In this document: positions 1-11,300 of the stretch, in pieces
Layout: every line of letters begins with the position of its first letter
Position numbering within the stretch: position 1 is the first letter of the stretch
Source of the DNA: Aedes albopictus
Taxonomy: Eukaryota > Arthropoda > Insecta > Diptera > Culicidae
Length of the DNA stretch: 64,000 bases
Reading direction: 5' to 3'
Assembly (NCBI RefSeq): GCF_035046485.1
Contig: NC_085137.1
Coordinates: 494,854,351-494,918,350 of the forward strand
Translations under genes and position numbers: made by a program
The notes under the pieces: generated by a model
What the model saw: only the letters and a program-made list of their open reading frames with translations
Told to the model about the DNA's origin: nothing
Databases searched by the model: none

Positions 1-59
1 AACTGCACAATTATTAAAATTAATTTTAAGAAATTGCTGTTACAAAATTAGCAGGGACA

Positions 60-165
60 ATGAAAATTCACGATTTCGCGGAAGCCGCGAAATCCGCGAA
101 ATTGGGTTATGACCGCAAAATTTAAGAAATTCCGCGAAATGCCGCAAAATTTGGTAAAATTGTTA
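60..165. repeat. short degenerate CCGCGAAAT-type repeat
   Basis: Several copies of gaaatCCGCGaaat-like words recur within about 100 bp and pair partly as inverted repeats. It looks like the remnant of a short element next to the foldback element at 181. Confidence 0.4.
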
Positions 166-180
166 TTTTTTTTTGCAATA

Positions 181-1163
181 GGGAATTGTTTTTTATTATC
201 CTACGAATTGGGCCGAAAAGTCTCAGATTTTCATGAAACTTTTTCCACAGGCAGGGCTCATAGATATATATGAACAACTATTTTCCTGGAAAACTCAAGT
301 GGGATTTTTTTGTTTTTCCCTGACACTACTTACTTTACTTTGAAAAATCATAACTCAAGAACAAAGCATCGTAGAAACAAAATTTATGTTTAGGAAATGA
401 AAGCAAATTTTCTCAGAAAACCAAAAAACAATATGAACTGGACAAAGTTTTCCACGAAATTTTACACAATTGAAAAAATTCCTTAAGAAAAGCCGGAAAA
501 AACTATGCCCGAACTCGTGGAAAATGTTTTTGAGGAAGTTATTTCATAAGCTTTAATTCCTAAAATTTTTGGAATGCATTTTTTCGTTTTTGAGTTTTTG
601 CCAATTTAGTTGAAAAATGTCCAAATGTGCAATATAAGCCTTTTTTTTGAAAAACCTTAACTCAAGAACGAAGTATCGTAGAAACAAAGTTTTTTAGTGA
701 AAATGAAAGAAAATTTTCTCAGGAATCTAAAAAAAATATGAAGTTTAAAGAGCTTTCCACTAAATTTTCCACCGTTGAGAAAATTCATAACAAATAGCTG
801 GAAAAACTATGCCCGAAAAATATTTTTTTTTTGAACATTTGCCACGAGTTCAGGCATAGTTTTTCCGGTTTTTCTTTACGAATTTTCTCAATTGTGGAAA
901 ATTTTGTGGTAAGCTTTGCCCAATTCATATTTTTTTTTTGAATTTTGTTTCTATGATGCTTCGTTCTTGAGTTATGCTTTTTCAAAGTATCTAGTGTAAG
1001 GGGAAAACAGAAAAAAAATCATTCGAGTTTTCCGGGAAAATAGGCTACCCTGCATTTTTCTCATTTTTTTTTATTCATTTATCCATGAGCCCTGCCTGTG
1101 GAAAAAGTTTCATGAAAATCTGAGACCCTTCGGCCCAATTTGTACGATAATAAAAAAATGCCC
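181..1163. mobile_element. foldback element, family A copy 1
   Basis: The two ends are long imperfect inverted repeats (about 181-400 and 940-1163). Both carry tattatc(c/g)tac, aattgggccgaa, tctcag, and a segment like aactcaagaac(g/a)aagcatcgtag. No transposase is visible, so it is a non-autonomous foldback/MITE. The same family recurs at 55896-57080. Confidence 0.75.
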
Positions 1164-1589
1164 ATTTGTGTATTGAGCCCCGAGAGCTGGACCGAAACTT
1201 CGGCAATGATGATGAAATAATCAATGCAATCAATAAGACTGTAAGCCGAAAACCAAAAAAAATGGAAGAAACTTTTGAAGGAATTCTGAGAACGAAAGAA
1301 GACCATGCATGAAAATTTTGGAAGAAGTTCCCTCTCGCTGGACAACGGATGAAAGGATTCAGATAAACTTCATGAGAACTGCAAATGGAACCTCGGAAAA
1401 AATCCCAGAAATTATAAACTTTGGGAAGATTTCCCAGAGGAACACCGGATAGAATTTACACAATAACCATGGAAAGTACTTGAACTTCAGCATGTACTGG
1501 CATTTTTCAGAGAAACTGCGAAAGAAATTCCCGGATAAACAGCGAGGCAAATTTCCGGAGGAGCTCCACAGGCACTATTCGATTAGACT
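1164..1589. other. non-coding 3' flank, degenerate repeat
   Basis: AT-rich sequence with loose GAAxxTTCC-type words, resembling the degenerate arrays elsewhere. No gene or clean element is visible. Confidence 0.4.
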
Positions 1590-1746
1590 TCGATACTGTA
1601 CTTATCTGATACTGGCTAGATACTGTACTTATCTGACCGTTGGGGCATGGTCAATTGGTTAATTGACCAAGTCAATTGGTTGAAAGTTGACTGAGTTATA
1701 GCAACAAGTGCCCAAAATAGGCCCCTGCTCAAATGGTTCCAGGCCC
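1590..1746. mobile_element. partial copy of the MITE at 58257-58470
   Basis: The segment gagttatagc....gtgcccaaaata and the following ggttccaggcccta match the right end of the complete MITE at 58257-58470. The left part is degraded and contains a short local duplication (gatactgtacttatctga twice). Confidence 0.5.
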
Positions 1747-1871
1747 TATGTATTATTTAAATCTACGTTTGCCCTTTTCTTAATTGATTTTTTGAATTAT
1801 AGTTAAGATAAAATATAAAATGCTCTATGAACTATCAAAGATACCTCGATTTACGATATAAGTTTAAGATA

Positions 1872-2769
1872 CAGGGGATGGCCAAAATGTTTGGGATAGG
1901 CAACTTTTTTTTCTCACAAAAAAAGTTCAACATGCTGTAACTTTTCATAGAGCGCATCAAAAAATCTCAAATTTTGACTGTTTGTCAACCTATTATATGT
2001 GCATCATTGGTACAAATTTGGGATCGATTGATTAATACTTCACAAAGTTAGAACCGTTCGGGAAAAACACTATTTTTTAGACAACTCATTTATGAGCTGT
2101 CATATCTCGGAAACCAGTGAACCGAATTGAATGAAATTTTGAACGTACACTAACAATATGTAAATGCTTAACAAACTTTTAAAACATAGGTACTTTTTAA
2201 ACGTTGAAAAAAGTTATTATGGATTGACACTTTTTGGATTTTTCTCGAAAAAAATGTATTTTTTTTACACCAATGTCAATAAATTTTATTCAAAGATTTT
2301 CCACTTCTGTTCTCAAATTATCTCCAATCAGATATATTAGAGCCTATTTAGATTGAAGGAAGAACACATTTAATAATTTTTGTGTGGTATTGTAAATTTG
2401 ACTTATTTTCCTCTATATGGGTAAAAACTTTAATTAGGTATAACTTAATTCGCCGTGAGAAAATATAATATTTTATAACGTCGGATCAAGTATCAATATA
2501 TTGTTGATAAACGTTAAAAATTTCATTCAATTCGGTTCTCTGGTTTCCGAGATATGACAGTTCAAATTAGTTGTTTTACCCAAACGGTTCTCACTTCGTG
2601 AAAAATTAATCAATCCATCCCAAATTTGTACCAATGATGCACATATAGTAGGTTGTCAAACAGTCAAAATTTGAGATTTTTTGATGCACTCTATGAAAAG
2701 TTATAGCATGTTGAATTTTTTTGTGGGAGAAAAAGAGTTGCCTATCCCAAACATTTTGGCCATCCCCTG
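1872..2769. mobile_element. TA-flanked foldback element, family B copy 1 (898 bp)
   Basis: Terminal inverted repeats begin CAGGGGATGGCCAAAATG and are flanked by TA on both sides (1870-1871, 2770-2771). The arms extend several hundred bases, with matching atatctcggaaacc and caaatttg(g)gatcgat stretches on opposite strands. There is no coding potential. The CAGGG ends and TA duplication suggest mobilisation by a Tc1/mariner-type transposase. A second copy lies at 30806-31727. Confidence 0.85.
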
Positions 2770-2771
2770 TA

Positions 2772-3598
2772 TGCAGTCGATTTTATTAAAATTTGACAAG
2801 AGGAGGCGTCCTAACACATAAATATTATTATCAATATAAACATTGTTTGTTGTTGTTTCGTAAAATGGCTCATACACTTAGGCCTCCATAAACAAAATTG
2901 GTTTGATAGATTGGTTGTAGCTGGTTATCCTTATTTAAATAAGGTAGCAATCTACTTCGTCATATGCGCTATTTTCCGTCATATCAGACAGGAAATAGCC
3001 TATAATTCCAACAGGTATTCCAGCTTTCCTATTAACCTTCCGTAACTCGCGCGGTTGACTACCTGCGTCAGCACCACACTAATGCTGAGTACGAAAAGCA
3101 AGATTTTTTCAACGTGTTGTACAAAATACAACAGCGCGATCGCTCGAGTGTTAAAAAAGGTTCATTGGATGCAAGCAAAAAGCTGTAGACTATGAATGAG
3201 CAGCCCCTGGAAACAGAATAATAATGCAGAATTTCACGTTGAAATTTCACTCCACTTACGAGTTGAAAATTTTTCTCACTTTGCATACGACCAAGGAAAC
3301 CGCACTAAAGCAGTAGCTAGCCTAATTGTTATGCATCACTATTCAATTTTTTTTCGCCAGATTCATTTGTTGAACCAAACTTTGATTCACACCTCACAAA
3401 AGCTCTGTGGCACTTCAAAGTTGGATATCACTGCTGCAGAAAGCAGCAAAAGCTGTTCAGTTATTCAAATCAATCACTTTTTTCCCGTTTGTAAAAGTAA
3501 ACAACAAGTTGTCTCGTCTAGGAAGGATGCAAGCAAAAGTGTGCGTGGATTTTCTTCATACAAAACATCGTATTTTACAACCACAGAGATCCACGTGT
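2772..3598. other. 3' flank of RGK, nothing recognised
   Basis: Short open frames on both strands have no recognisable domain, no splice context and overlapping alternatives. I see no gene or element. Confidence 0.4.
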
Positions 3599-3875
3599 AA
3601 TTCCGGGATCAAACGCCGTGTCCGCCCTGTGCCTCCGCTTACGACGTCCATCATGCACCGCAGTTTAGCATACCAACCCCGCCTGCCACCTGTGCCACTC
3701 TCCTACCTCGGCCGGCGCGCCGAAAGGTCGACCCGAAAGCTCTCCCATTCAATACGGCCCTGGAAGCTGCCGTAGGCTCGACCAGCAGCTTGCGGCTTTG
3801 GCCCGTCCCCGACCGGGACGGCGCATAGAACTTCCGGAGTCTAACATAGCTTCAGGGTTGACGCGGCCGATGCCG
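3599..3875. other. GC-rich island in AT-rich DNA
   Basis: This stretch is clearly richer in G+C than its surroundings and has many CpG (for example ggccggcgcgccgaaagg). The open frames crossing it are short. It may be a fragment of a retroelement coding region or another inserted sequence, but the product cannot be named. Confidence 0.35.
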
Positions 3876-3998
3876 TACTTCATTGCCTTTTTGTCTTGAC
3901 AATTCAAATTTGACATTTTTTGAGGTCATTGGAGCACCGCACGCTAGATTGGTTTTGTTACTTTTGAGTTTTGAGCTTTTCTCTCAGCTCATTTCTGT

Positions 3999-4203
3999 TT
4001 CATTTGTATGGGAGCCCCCCTTTCCAGAGGGGGGAGGGGTCTCGCACCAAGCTAAGAACCTTCCCCGGCCCCAAACGTACTTACATACAAAATTTCACAC
4101 CGATCGGTTCAGTAGTTTCCGAATGCATAGCGGTCAGACAGACAGACAGACAGACAGACAGACGGAAATTCATTTTTATATATATAGATATAGATATATA
4201 TAG
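3999..4203 (+). repeat. interspersed-element tail with CAGA and TATA microsatellites
   Basis: Begins with tatgggagccccccttt and a ggggaggggtctcgcac stretch, runs through caccgatcggttcagtagtt, and ends in (CAGA)n at about 4134-4163 and a TA/GATA-rich tract to 4203. This arrangement is common at 3' ends of insect non-LTR retroelements. No coding sequence is attached. Confidence 0.5.
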
Positions 4204-4424
4204 ATGTCAATCAAACCAATATCACATTTTGATCTCAATATCAAAATATGCAATTATTGAGCTCTTTTCCTCTGCCTGGTTTACAATATTGTTTTACTTG
4301 AGATGGAAGCTAATTAATAAATTAGTAATTGGTTCCACATTGGTCATGAGACATAAGGCGAGGTGCAAGAATAAAATCGATCATTATTGGTCCGTGCTTA
4401 GTTAGACGGAAATTAGATAAAAAT

Positions 4425-5173
4425 TCTAATTTTATTTAAATGAAAACACAATGAAAGGACCGTAGTGCTTGTGAACATGTTTTACATATTTCAAACGGAG
4501 TTGATTCTATGATTCTGCATATAAAATGACGAAATGCTAAATTTTAGTGCATCATAGGGCTAACACGGAAATTTTCGCAGATACGATGTGTGAAAATAAC
4601 CATATTCATACATTCCAGAGCACCAAATGAACAACACCACACTAAATACTGTGTCAGTCTGCGCGTCTTAATGGGTGGGAAAGGGAATGTAGGTTTATGA
4701 CTCCATCAGCGTTCTCATTGCTCTATTTTCAAGTTGCCGCGCAATGTCGCACGACGTACGACAGCACATAATTGGGGTATTAGACTAACTAGGTTTACGT
4801 TCAAAGTGCGGATCCCAGGCTGGATCTGGAGGTTTGCTTGTTTTTTCTTATGCTGTTTCCATCCCACACACATGATGGAAGCAATTTGAATTTTGGGAGG
4901 TTGGTTGGGTATGTAGATATAAATGGGTTTATAGTTTTTTTACTACTACGCCAGCAGCTGTGCTTCTTTTGGCAATGTGAGCTTTACACGCAGTCTCTCG
5001 AACTCGAAAACCGGAGAAAGAAATGTGCGAGGAAGTTGGCATATTACTATATCGGTGTTAGGTAACAGCAAACGGAATTTCACTTTCATTTTACCCTGCT
5101 TTGGTTGATTTCGTGGATTTCGGCCACCGCCGTTGCGTCGTCATCGTCGTCGTCGTCATAGTCGTCGGTTCTC
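4425..5173 (-). other. RGK 3' untranslated region, extent uncertain
   Basis: Just past the stop there is a (CGA/ACG)-type trinucleotide tract around 5136-5163. The first convincing minus-strand AATAAA (plus-strand tttatt) is at 4431-4436, about 740 nt downstream, and is a candidate polyadenylation signal. No other gene is seen here. Confidence 0.4.
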
Positions 5174-5332
5174 TTAGAGAACGTGCAAATTTTCACAGCT
5201 TTTGGACTTGGTTATGTCGGTGAGACAAATCTTGTGCAGGATTTCCTTGGCAATGTGCAGCGACATCTGGGTTCGGGAGTTTCGCAGGTTGGTGGCGCTG
5301 GCTCGTTTCTCACGTTGCTCCTTGAGGCGAAT
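5174..5332 (-). CDS. Rgk: RGK terminal exon (C-terminal motif and stop)
   Basis: 159 bp encoding 52 residues that start IRLKEQREKR, a basic stretch resembling the RGK calmodulin/membrane-binding tail, and end KSKSCENLHVL then TAA at 5174-5176. The terminal CxxxxVL motif without CAAX is diagnostic of RGK proteins. The acceptor is AATCAG|A. Confidence 0.95.
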   Translation of the reverse strand: MRLKEQREKRASATNLRNSRTQMSLHIAKEILHKICLTDITKSKSCENLHVL

Positions 5333-8300
5333 CTGATTAGGTTGAGAAATGAATGGGAAGAAAGTATGAGGTTAGAGTTTTTTCTTATAAAATTTGGAAT
5401 CCGAATGGGAACTAATACTACTTCTCATGATGTTATGATCATTTGTGACTCATAGAATATGTGAAATTTAGAAAAGTCACTGTACCTTAAACATTTAAAC
5501 TAGATTTAGTGTTATAAACCAAAATAACATTTCTTAAAAAAGGTTTTAATCTAAGTATTTAACACGTGTTTTATAAATGTCAATTTCTTGATTTTGCTTT
5601 GGCTGACCAAGCCATGTGGGAAATTACACTGTTGAAAAATAACTTCCTCTCTCGCTTTGACATACATGTGCACAACAGACAATGTGTTAGATGTTCATCT
5701 AATCCCATCCGAAGGGGGTTTGGATTGTGAAAAGAAGATAACCATGTGCGATTGTGGAATCGAGTTCAGTTCTAGGCCTGCTGGCGACGGAGATAGTCGA
5801 GTGACTCCGTAGCTTGAAGGAATAGAAGCGCCCGTCTAGCGAATTGGGAGTCGTGAGTTCGAGTCTCACCGGAGTACGTGGATTTCTTTTCATAATTTCA
5901 AATCTCAATTTGTTCATCGAGCACGTGTTCTGTTGTGCACATGGATGTCAAAGCATTTTCAACGTGTTTTATAGTCGCAATAAAACCTATAAAAGCTATG
6001 AGGTGAGTAATAATGTTATGTACACAAAGATCATGCCGATGGTGTCTGGGTTCGATTCCCAATCAGTCCAGAAGCTTTTCATAACAGAACTTTTCTTGTC
6101 CTCCGACGTAGAGTGTTGTCGTGCATGTCACACGACATACGAATGTGGAAATAGTCTTTGGCAAAGGAAGCTCTTAATCCATAACTTAACGAAAGTGGTC
6201 GTAGAACACTAAGCTAAGAAACAAGTTTCTTCCTACTTGGAAAGTCTCGTCAAGAAGAAGTAGAAGTTGAGCGCAGATACACTTATTTTCAAATAAACAT
6301 GGACGAAATTCCTTTCCCGATAATTCCTGCTCTGTCAAACTGCCACTCCAGAAAGTAGTTCAGAAATACAGTTGCTGACCTGATCTGAAGCAGCAACAAA
6401 CAACATACATTTGCATTCAGAAACAGCCGCCGCAGCTACGATCGATCCCCGCCTTATAAACACACTACACGACTCACCTGTTTCAGTACACCCACGAGCA
6501 GTTCGTCCACGTTGTGCTGGATTCCACTGGACGTCTCGATAAATTTCGCCTCTCGGGAGGTGGCTAACTGTTTTCCCTCTACAATTGACACATTAACGGT
6601 TGGGGAGAGGCATTGGGGAGCAGAAGAAACCGAAACAGAAACAGAACAATGATCATCAGCAATTCAGCGAGAGTGCTACCGTGTGGCCGCGCCGCAATTG
6701 ACCACACCACACAGTGTTGAATTATTTATTTATGTGCTGCACAACATATAGAGGTGTGCATATGCGGTGGGTACAAATAGGAGCGGTAGCATAACTGGTT
6801 GGATTTTTTTGGAGTAAACCAAGCAGTGATGTCGTTCTTGAAGGTATGCGATATGTCGAATTGACGAATGGTTCTTCAATGACATGAGAGGACTTAGCAG
6901 CATCAGAAGATCAGAAGATCAGAAGATCAGAAGATCAGAAGATCAGAAGATCAGAAGATCAGAAGATCAGAAGATCAGAAGATCAGAAGATCAGAAGATC
7001 AGAAGATCAGAAGATCAGAAGATCAGAAGATCAGAAGATCAGAAGATCAGAAGATCAGAAGATCAGAAGATCAGAAGATCAGAAGATCAGAAGATCAGAA
7101 GATCAGAAGATCAGAAGATCAGAAGATCAGAAGATCAGAAGATCAGATGATCAGATGATCAGAAGATCAGAAGATCAGAAGATCAGAAGATCAGAAGATC
7201 AGAAGATCAGAAGATCAGAAGATCAGAGGATCAGAAGATCAGAAGATCAGAAGATCAGAAGATCAGAAGATCAGAAGATCAGAAGATCAGAAGATCAGAA
7301 GATCAGAAGATCAGAAGATCAGAAGATCAGAAGATCAGAAGATCAGAAGATCAGAAGATCAGAAGATCAGAAGATCAGAAGATCAGAAGATCAGAAGATC
7401 AGAAGATCAGAAGATCAGAAGATCAGAAGATCAGAAGATCAGAAGATCAGAAGATCAGAAGATCAGAAGATCAAAATATCACACGATCAAAAATCACACA
7501 ATCAGAAGATCAGAAAAACAGGTGAAGATCAGGAAAATCGGAAACAACAGGAAGATTAGTAATATCAGGAATATCAGGAAGATCAGGAAGATCAGGAAGA
7601 TCAGGAAGATCAGGAAGATCAGGAAGATCAGGAAGATCAGGAAGATCAGGAAGATCAGAAGATCAGAAGATCAGAAGATCAGAAGATCAGAAGATCAGAA
7701 GATCAGAAAATCAGAAGATCAGAAGATCAGAAGATCAGAAGATCAGAAGATCAGAAGATCAGAAGATCAGAAGATCAGAAGATCAGAAGATCAGAAGATC
7801 AGAAGATCGAAAGATCAGAAGATCAGAAGATCAGAAGATCAGAAGATCAGAAGATCAGAAGATCAGAAGATCAGAAGATCAGAAGATCAGAAGATCAGAA
7901 GATCAGAAGATCAGAAGATCAGAAGATCAGAAGATCAGAAGATCAGAAGATCAGAAGATCAGAAGATCAGAAGATCAGAAGATCAGAAGATCAGAAGATC
8001 AGAAGATCAGAAGATCAGAAGATCAGAAGATCAGAAGATCAGAAGATCAGAAGATCAGAAGATCAGAAGATCAGAAGATCAGAAGATCAGAAGATCAGAA
8101 GATCAGAAGATCAGAAGATCAGAAGATCAGAAGATCAGAAGATCAGAAGATCAGAAGATCAGAAGATCAGAAGATCAGAAGATCAGAAGATCAGAAGATC
8201 AGAAGATCAGAAGATCAGAAGATCAGAAGATCAGAAGATCAGAAGATCAGATGATCAGAAGATCAGAAGATCAGAAGATCAAAATATCACACGATCAAAA

Positions 8301-11300
8301 ATCACTCAATCAGAAGATCAGAAAAACAGGTGAAGATCAGGAAAATCGGAAACAACAGGAAGATTAGTAATATCAGAAATATCAGGAAGATCAGGAAGAT
8401 CAGGAAGATCAGGAAGATCAGGAAGATCAGGAAGATCAGGAAGATCAGGAAGATCAGGAAGATCAGGAAGATAAGGAAGATCATTGGATAGAAGATCAGA
8501 ATGTTAGAGCATAAGTTTGCCGGAAATAAGAACATTAAAAGCCCCAGAATTACGGTTGAAGATTATAAGATCAGAAGGCCACAAGCTCATAACACCATGG
8601 CAAGAAGAAAAGAAGAAAAATTCGAAGAATAGGAAACTAGAAAATATTGAAGACCATAACCCCAGAATAGATTTAAGCCAGCAGGCCAGAAGTTCAAAAG
8701 TTTGTCAGACCAGTACAATAAAATATCAAGGAAACAGGAAACTCGAGAGCCTAAGATTAAACCTAGAAAGTCGAGAGCCATTAGACCAGAAGATCATTGA
8801 CCAGGAAACCATATGACTAGAAGAATCTAAAGTCCGGAATATCAGAGGGCTAGTAGACCAGATTATCAGAAGAACCCTAAGTAGGCCTTCTAGCAGGTCT
8901 TCTGGTCTTCAGAAGACCAAAAGACCTGAAGATCAGAAGATCAGAAGACCAGAATACGAAAAGATCTAAAGCCCAGAAATCTCCAAGAGCTCCTTTGAGT
9001 ATGAGTCAACGAATCTACAAGTCTGCAAGTCTACAAGACTGATAACCAGTCTGGAACAACTTGAATTACTTCTAAAACTGCCTGAAACGCTTATGGAACG
9101 CTTCAAAACGCTGAGGATCACCTGAGAGTAGTGATAAAAAACTATTTTCAAGAACTTTAGACTCCCTTAAGCCCCTCAAACCCCCCTGTAGTGCCCGTGA
9201 GACTCTCCGTCATCCTTCAATTCACATCTGAAACTCGCTGAAAACCCTCTGAAACTTCCTGGAATGCCTCCAAAAATCCGTATCGCCCTCAGACCTTCTG
9301 TAACGCATCTGAGATTCGCTGAAGTTCCTCAAAACGCCCCAGTAATGCCTCCGAAACTCGCTGTAAATCCTCTGAAACTTCATGAAAAGCCTCTGACCAC
9401 CCCCTGGAACCCCTTAGGACCTTTTGTACTGAGAAACTTTTTAATCCTAAAAAATGCCCTGTAACGCCTTTGAAACTCGCTGAAAATCCTCTAAAACTTT
9501 CAAACACCTCCGAAAACTCCCTGGAACCCCCTCAGACCCAATTTAACGCACCTGAAACCTTCCTAAACTCCCGAAAATGCTCCTGTAATTCCTCCATAAC
9601 CCCTAAAAATCTTTTTAAACTTCCTGAAATGCTTCCGGAAACAGCCTGCAACTACCTCGAACCTCATATGACGCACCTGAGACTCTCCGTAACTCCTGAA
9701 AATCCTTTGAAACTTCCTAAAACGCCTACGGAAAGCCTCGGTGGTCCCTTCAGACCACATGTAACGCACCTGAGACCTCCGAAACCCCCGGAAAACACGC
9801 TTTCAACGCCTCCGGAACGCCAAAAAAATCCTCCAGAACTTCCTGGAATGCCCCCGAAAGCCCCTGAAAGCCGACTCATTAACTAAATGAAGGTAGAGCG
9901 TAGATAAGAAGGTATGACGACTATGAGATAATAACAACCAAGAGCAGATGAAAAGTAAGAAGAGCAGTAGAGGGACAATCAGTAGACTATAAGACCAGTT
10001 TTGACTGAATGGAATCATTATAACCTGAATATAGGTCAGGCGACTATAAAATGACGTCATGTGAGGCTTCAGGAGACTTTAAAGGAAGTTTTAGAGGAGT
10101 TTCAGGCGGGTTTCAAAGGTGTTCCCGGGGTTTCAGGGGGGGCTTTAAAGGAGTTTAGGAGAATTTCAGGGGCTTCGGGGAGTTTCAGGAGGACTAGGAA
10201 AATTTTTGGTGAGGCTGCCCCTTTAGATTTGAAATAGGTTTCAAAGAGTTTCAGCAGAGCGTTTCAGATGGTTTCAAGGGGCTTCAGAGGAGTTTTCGAG
10301 GACTCCCTTGGTGAAGTTTCTGGGGGCTTCAGAAGAATTTCAATGCATTTCAAGGGACTTCAAGGAATATCAGCAGGCTCCAAACGAGTTCAAGAGAAGT
10401 TCACAGCGGTCTTCGGAGGGTTTCAAGACGTTTCAAGGAGCTTCATGAGATTATCGGGAGTGTTAAAGAAGTTCTCAGGAACTTCAGGGGAGTTTTATAG
10501 GGTTTCAGAGAGGTTCTTGGGAGTTTCTATGGGGCTTTCAGGGTTTCTAGAGAAGTTCCTGGGTATCTTAGTGGGAGTTTTGGATGAGTTTCATGGTATT
10601 TCAGGGTGTACTACGCAGAATACTCAGAGCGTATCAGGAGAGTTTCGGGGAGCTTCAGGTGATTACCAAGAGTATCAAGGGCGATATCCGGGAGAGTAAA
10701 TGAAGTTTCCAGGGGTGTTCTAGAGCGGTTTCAAGGCGTTAGTGAGTATTTCAGGTGTATCCTGGAGTTCCACATGGTCCAGTAGAGTTTAGAAGAGGGA
10801 CTTATGGGGATATCCGTTTGCAGTTTGAAGGCGTTTCAATACGTTTCTGTGATTTTCTGAAGGTTTTGGAATGCTTTAGAGATATGAGCTATTGCAAGCC
10901 CTTTGACTCAAGAGCGTTTCAGAGTAGTTTCAGGGGGTTTCAGAGTGGTTTCAGAGGGTTAAAGTGGGAAATTAACTAAAAGTGCCATTACACGTAACAA
11001 ATATTTGGCCAAACAAGCCCAACAAAAGGCCAACACAACGTGAATCATGGCAACCTTGGATGTATGTTGGACTATAGTGACGAATATTTGTCAAAACGAC
11101 AAACAGTCTAATGGCTCCTTCAGTTTGTATGTATGATCCATTGTGTTTGATTACCCATTCTCAAATGAATTCTTGGAGAGCCTACACAGCCATTGGACTC
11201 ACCATTCTAAAGAACATAATTACATGAGGCTAGATAATAATGAAAACACCTGAAATCCTTCTGAAGCACGCTGAAATGTGCTGAATCTGCTTGAACCCCC

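Noticed and set aside
3196..3775. Overlapping plus-strand open frames downstream of RGK
   Set aside because: Two frames overlap, have no motif, and cross a sharp change in base composition; likely chance.
5183..5455. Plus-strand open frame over the last RGK exon
   Set aside because: It is the opposite-strand shadow of the RGK C-terminus.
5804..5876. Functional tRNA gene
   Set aside because: The T arm and acceptor look good, but the anticodon stem does not pair and the unit lies within an inverted-repeat element.
6884..8367. Long open frames encoding (IRRSEDQK)n
   Set aside because: They arise from a stop-free 8-bp tandem repeat that reads open in every phase; there is no start context, splice context or non-repeat sequence.
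6899..8490. CRISPR-like array
   Set aside because: The repeats are 8-9 bp, contiguous and without unique spacers, and the genome is eukaryotic.
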